Part shown: positions 4,415 through 5,186 of the stretch, piece after piece
How the letters are laid out: each line of letters begins with the position of its first letter
Numbering within the stretch: the stretch's first letter is position 1
Source of the DNA: Candidatus Bathyarchaeota archaeon B63
GTDB lineage: Archaea; Thermoproteota; Bathyarchaeia; Bathyarchaeales; DTEX01
DNA: 5,186 nucleotides
Direction of reading: 5' to 3'
Assembly (NCBI GenBank): GCA_001593845.1
Contig: LUCF01000074.1
Location: forward strand, 1-5,186
Notes under the pieces: model-generated
Told to the model about the DNA's origin: nothing
The model's database searches: none
The model's input: only the letters and a program-made list of their open reading frames with translations
Made by a program: the position numbers and the translations under genes

Positions 4415-4921
4415 ATGGCCTTACCGAATCGCGAGGTTCTCATGAAGGTCGCTGAGGTGCTCGGCGGGGATGATGCGATCAAGATAGTTGAGGCCCTTGA
4501 GAAGGTTGACGAGATAACGGATGAGGAGATAGTCGCCAAGACCGATATAAAGCTGAACACTGTTAGGAAGATACTTTATAAGCTCTATGACCACTCGCTT
4601 GTGGGGCTCAGGAGAACCAGGGATGACAAGACTGGATGGTTCATCTTCCACTGGAGGCTTCAGCCAGACCAGATCGAGGGCTTCCTGATCAACCAGAAGA
4701 AGAGGATACTTGAGAAGCTCGAGGAGAGGCTGAATTACGAGAAGTCGCATGACTTCTATTATTGCGGCACGACTGGACATAAACGCATCCCATTCGAGGA
4801 GGCTACCGAGTACGTATTCAGATGCCCAGAATGCGATAAGCCGCTGATGCACTTCGATAATACGAATATAATAGAGTTTCTCTCGAAGAAGATTGAACAG
4901 TTGAGGACAGAACTCCAGTGA
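4415..4921 (+). CDS. tfe: transcription factor E (TFE, TFIIE-alpha-like)
   Basis: TFE joins the archaeal pre-initiation complex with TBP, TFB and RNA polymerase, stabilises the open promoter and strengthens initiation at weak promoters. The product is 168 residues, normal for the family. Residues about 8-80 form the extended winged helix (VLGGDDAIKIVEALEKVDEI, IKLNTVRKILYKLYDHSLVG, the wing RRTRDDKTGWFIFHWRL). A charged coiled linker spans about 84-110 (INQKKRILEKLEERL). The C-terminal zinc ribbon covers about 114-145. In the ribbon the second pair is a clean C137-x2-C140, but the first reads C117-x4-H122 (CGTTGH) rather than C-x2-C, so zinc ligation may be Cys3His or altered. The tail (NTNIIEFLSKKIEQL) is helical. 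The gene has its own promoter and GGTG site, and its TGA overlaps the GTG of the HD gene. Trm56 and TFE genes are neighbours in several archaea, as I recall. Confidence 0.94.
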   Translation: MALPNREVLMKVAEVLGGDDAIKIVEALEKVDEITDEEIVAKTDIKLNTVRKILYKLYDHSLVGLRRTRDDKTGWFIFHWRLQPDQIEGFLINQKKRILEKLEERLNYEKSHDFYYCGTTGHKRIPFEEATEYVFRCPECDKPLMHFDNTNIIEFLSKKIEQLRTELQ

Positions 4922-5186
4922 CCAAGGGGATCCCCACCCCGGAGGAAGCCCTGCAAATTCTGAGGAGAAGCGGCTGCTCAGCCGAGGTCATCAAGCACTG
5001 CGAGGCCGTCTCTAAATTAGCTGTTGAGATTGCGAGGAAGTGCAGGGGGAACGGCTTGGATGTCGATGTTGAACTTGTGAGGGTAGGCGCCCTGCTTCAT
5101 GATGTGGGACGGTCACGAACCCACGGGGTTGACCATCCGATTGTGGGATCGAGACTTGCTCGGTCTTATGGGCTTCCGGATGAGAT
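4918..5186 (+). CDS. HD-domain protein (archaeal HDIG-type phosphohydrolase-like), partial at the window end
   Basis: This frame is open to the window edge; 89 full codons are visible. The start is GTG at 4918, overlapping the TFE stop as GTGA, with GAGG (4903-4906) upstream, so translation is coupled to TFE. The N-terminus (TPEEALQILRRSGCSAEVIKHCEAVSKLA) leads to the metal-binding pattern of HD-superfamily hydrolases: His27 on the first helix, the H61-D62 pair in GALLHDVGRSRTHG, and His73 after VDHPIVGSRLAR. HD proteins of this size in archaea are usually annotated as HDIG-domain proteins; known relatives hydrolyse nucleotides or phosphodiesters with divalent metals. The substrate cannot be told from sequence. 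The rest of the domain, including the final Asp ligand, lies beyond the window. The link with TFE may reflect only a conserved housekeeping neighbourhood. Confidence 0.88.
   Translation, partial: MTKGIPTPEEALQILRRSGCSAEVIKHCEAVSKLAVEIARKCRGNGLDVDVELVRVGALLHDVGRSRTHGVDHPIVGSRLARSYGLPDE

Noticed and set aside
4421..4852. Minus-strand 143-codon open frame with Leu-rich translation
   Set aside because: It is antisense to TFE; the hydrophobic look comes from reversing Lys/Glu-rich codons.

Overview
This window comes from an archaeon. It encodes archaeal or archaeal/eukaryotic-type information-processing proteins: a homodimer-type NAC with a UBA domain, MBF1 with an N-terminal zinc ribbon, a TFE-alpha-like basal transcription factor and the SPOUT tRNA methyltransferase Trm56. 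Promoters are AT-rich TATA-like boxes, and Shine-Dalgarno cores read GGTG or AGGTG. The Arg codons AGG/AGA and the Ile codon ATA are used heavily, as in many thermophilic archaea. The gene content fits a TACK-type lineage, but I cannot name a genus from this window.

Layout. Positions 1-450 hold no intact gene. They carry protein-like remnants on the minus strand, the clearest being the last ~50 codons of a GPN-loop GTPase. A small minus-strand regulator follows at 448-801 (ribbon-helix-helix plus winged helix), with its own AT-rich promoter. Positions 802-1044 are an intergenic stretch with a possible broken short gene on the minus strand. A minus-strand pair then encodes NAC (1045-1401) and a stand-alone PUA-domain protein related to the C-terminal module of archaeosine tRNA-guanine transglycosylase (1405-1980). 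From about 1981 everything reads on the plus strand: MBF1, HflX and Trm56 overlap one another by about 40 bases. A 79-base gap with a promoter follows, then TFE, which shares a GTGA stop/start with an HD-domain protein that runs off the end.

How the genes fit together. Most of the products act on the ribosome, on tRNA or on transcription. NAC binds nascent chains at the tunnel exit, archaeal MBF1 associates with ribosomes, HflX is a ribosome-binding GTPase, Trm56 methylates C56 of tRNA, and the PUA protein probably binds RNA. TFE helps open promoters. The most interesting regulatory signal is a shared promoter layout (TTTAAGTTGA, then TATAATAT 18 or 21 bases further on) upstream of both MBF1 and TFE. 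At the MBF1 end the same AT-rich box, read on the other strand, lies at TATA-box distance from the ATG of the PUA-NAC operon, so the two divergent operons may share promoter DNA. I see no defence system, mobile element, CRISPR array, tRNA or rRNA.
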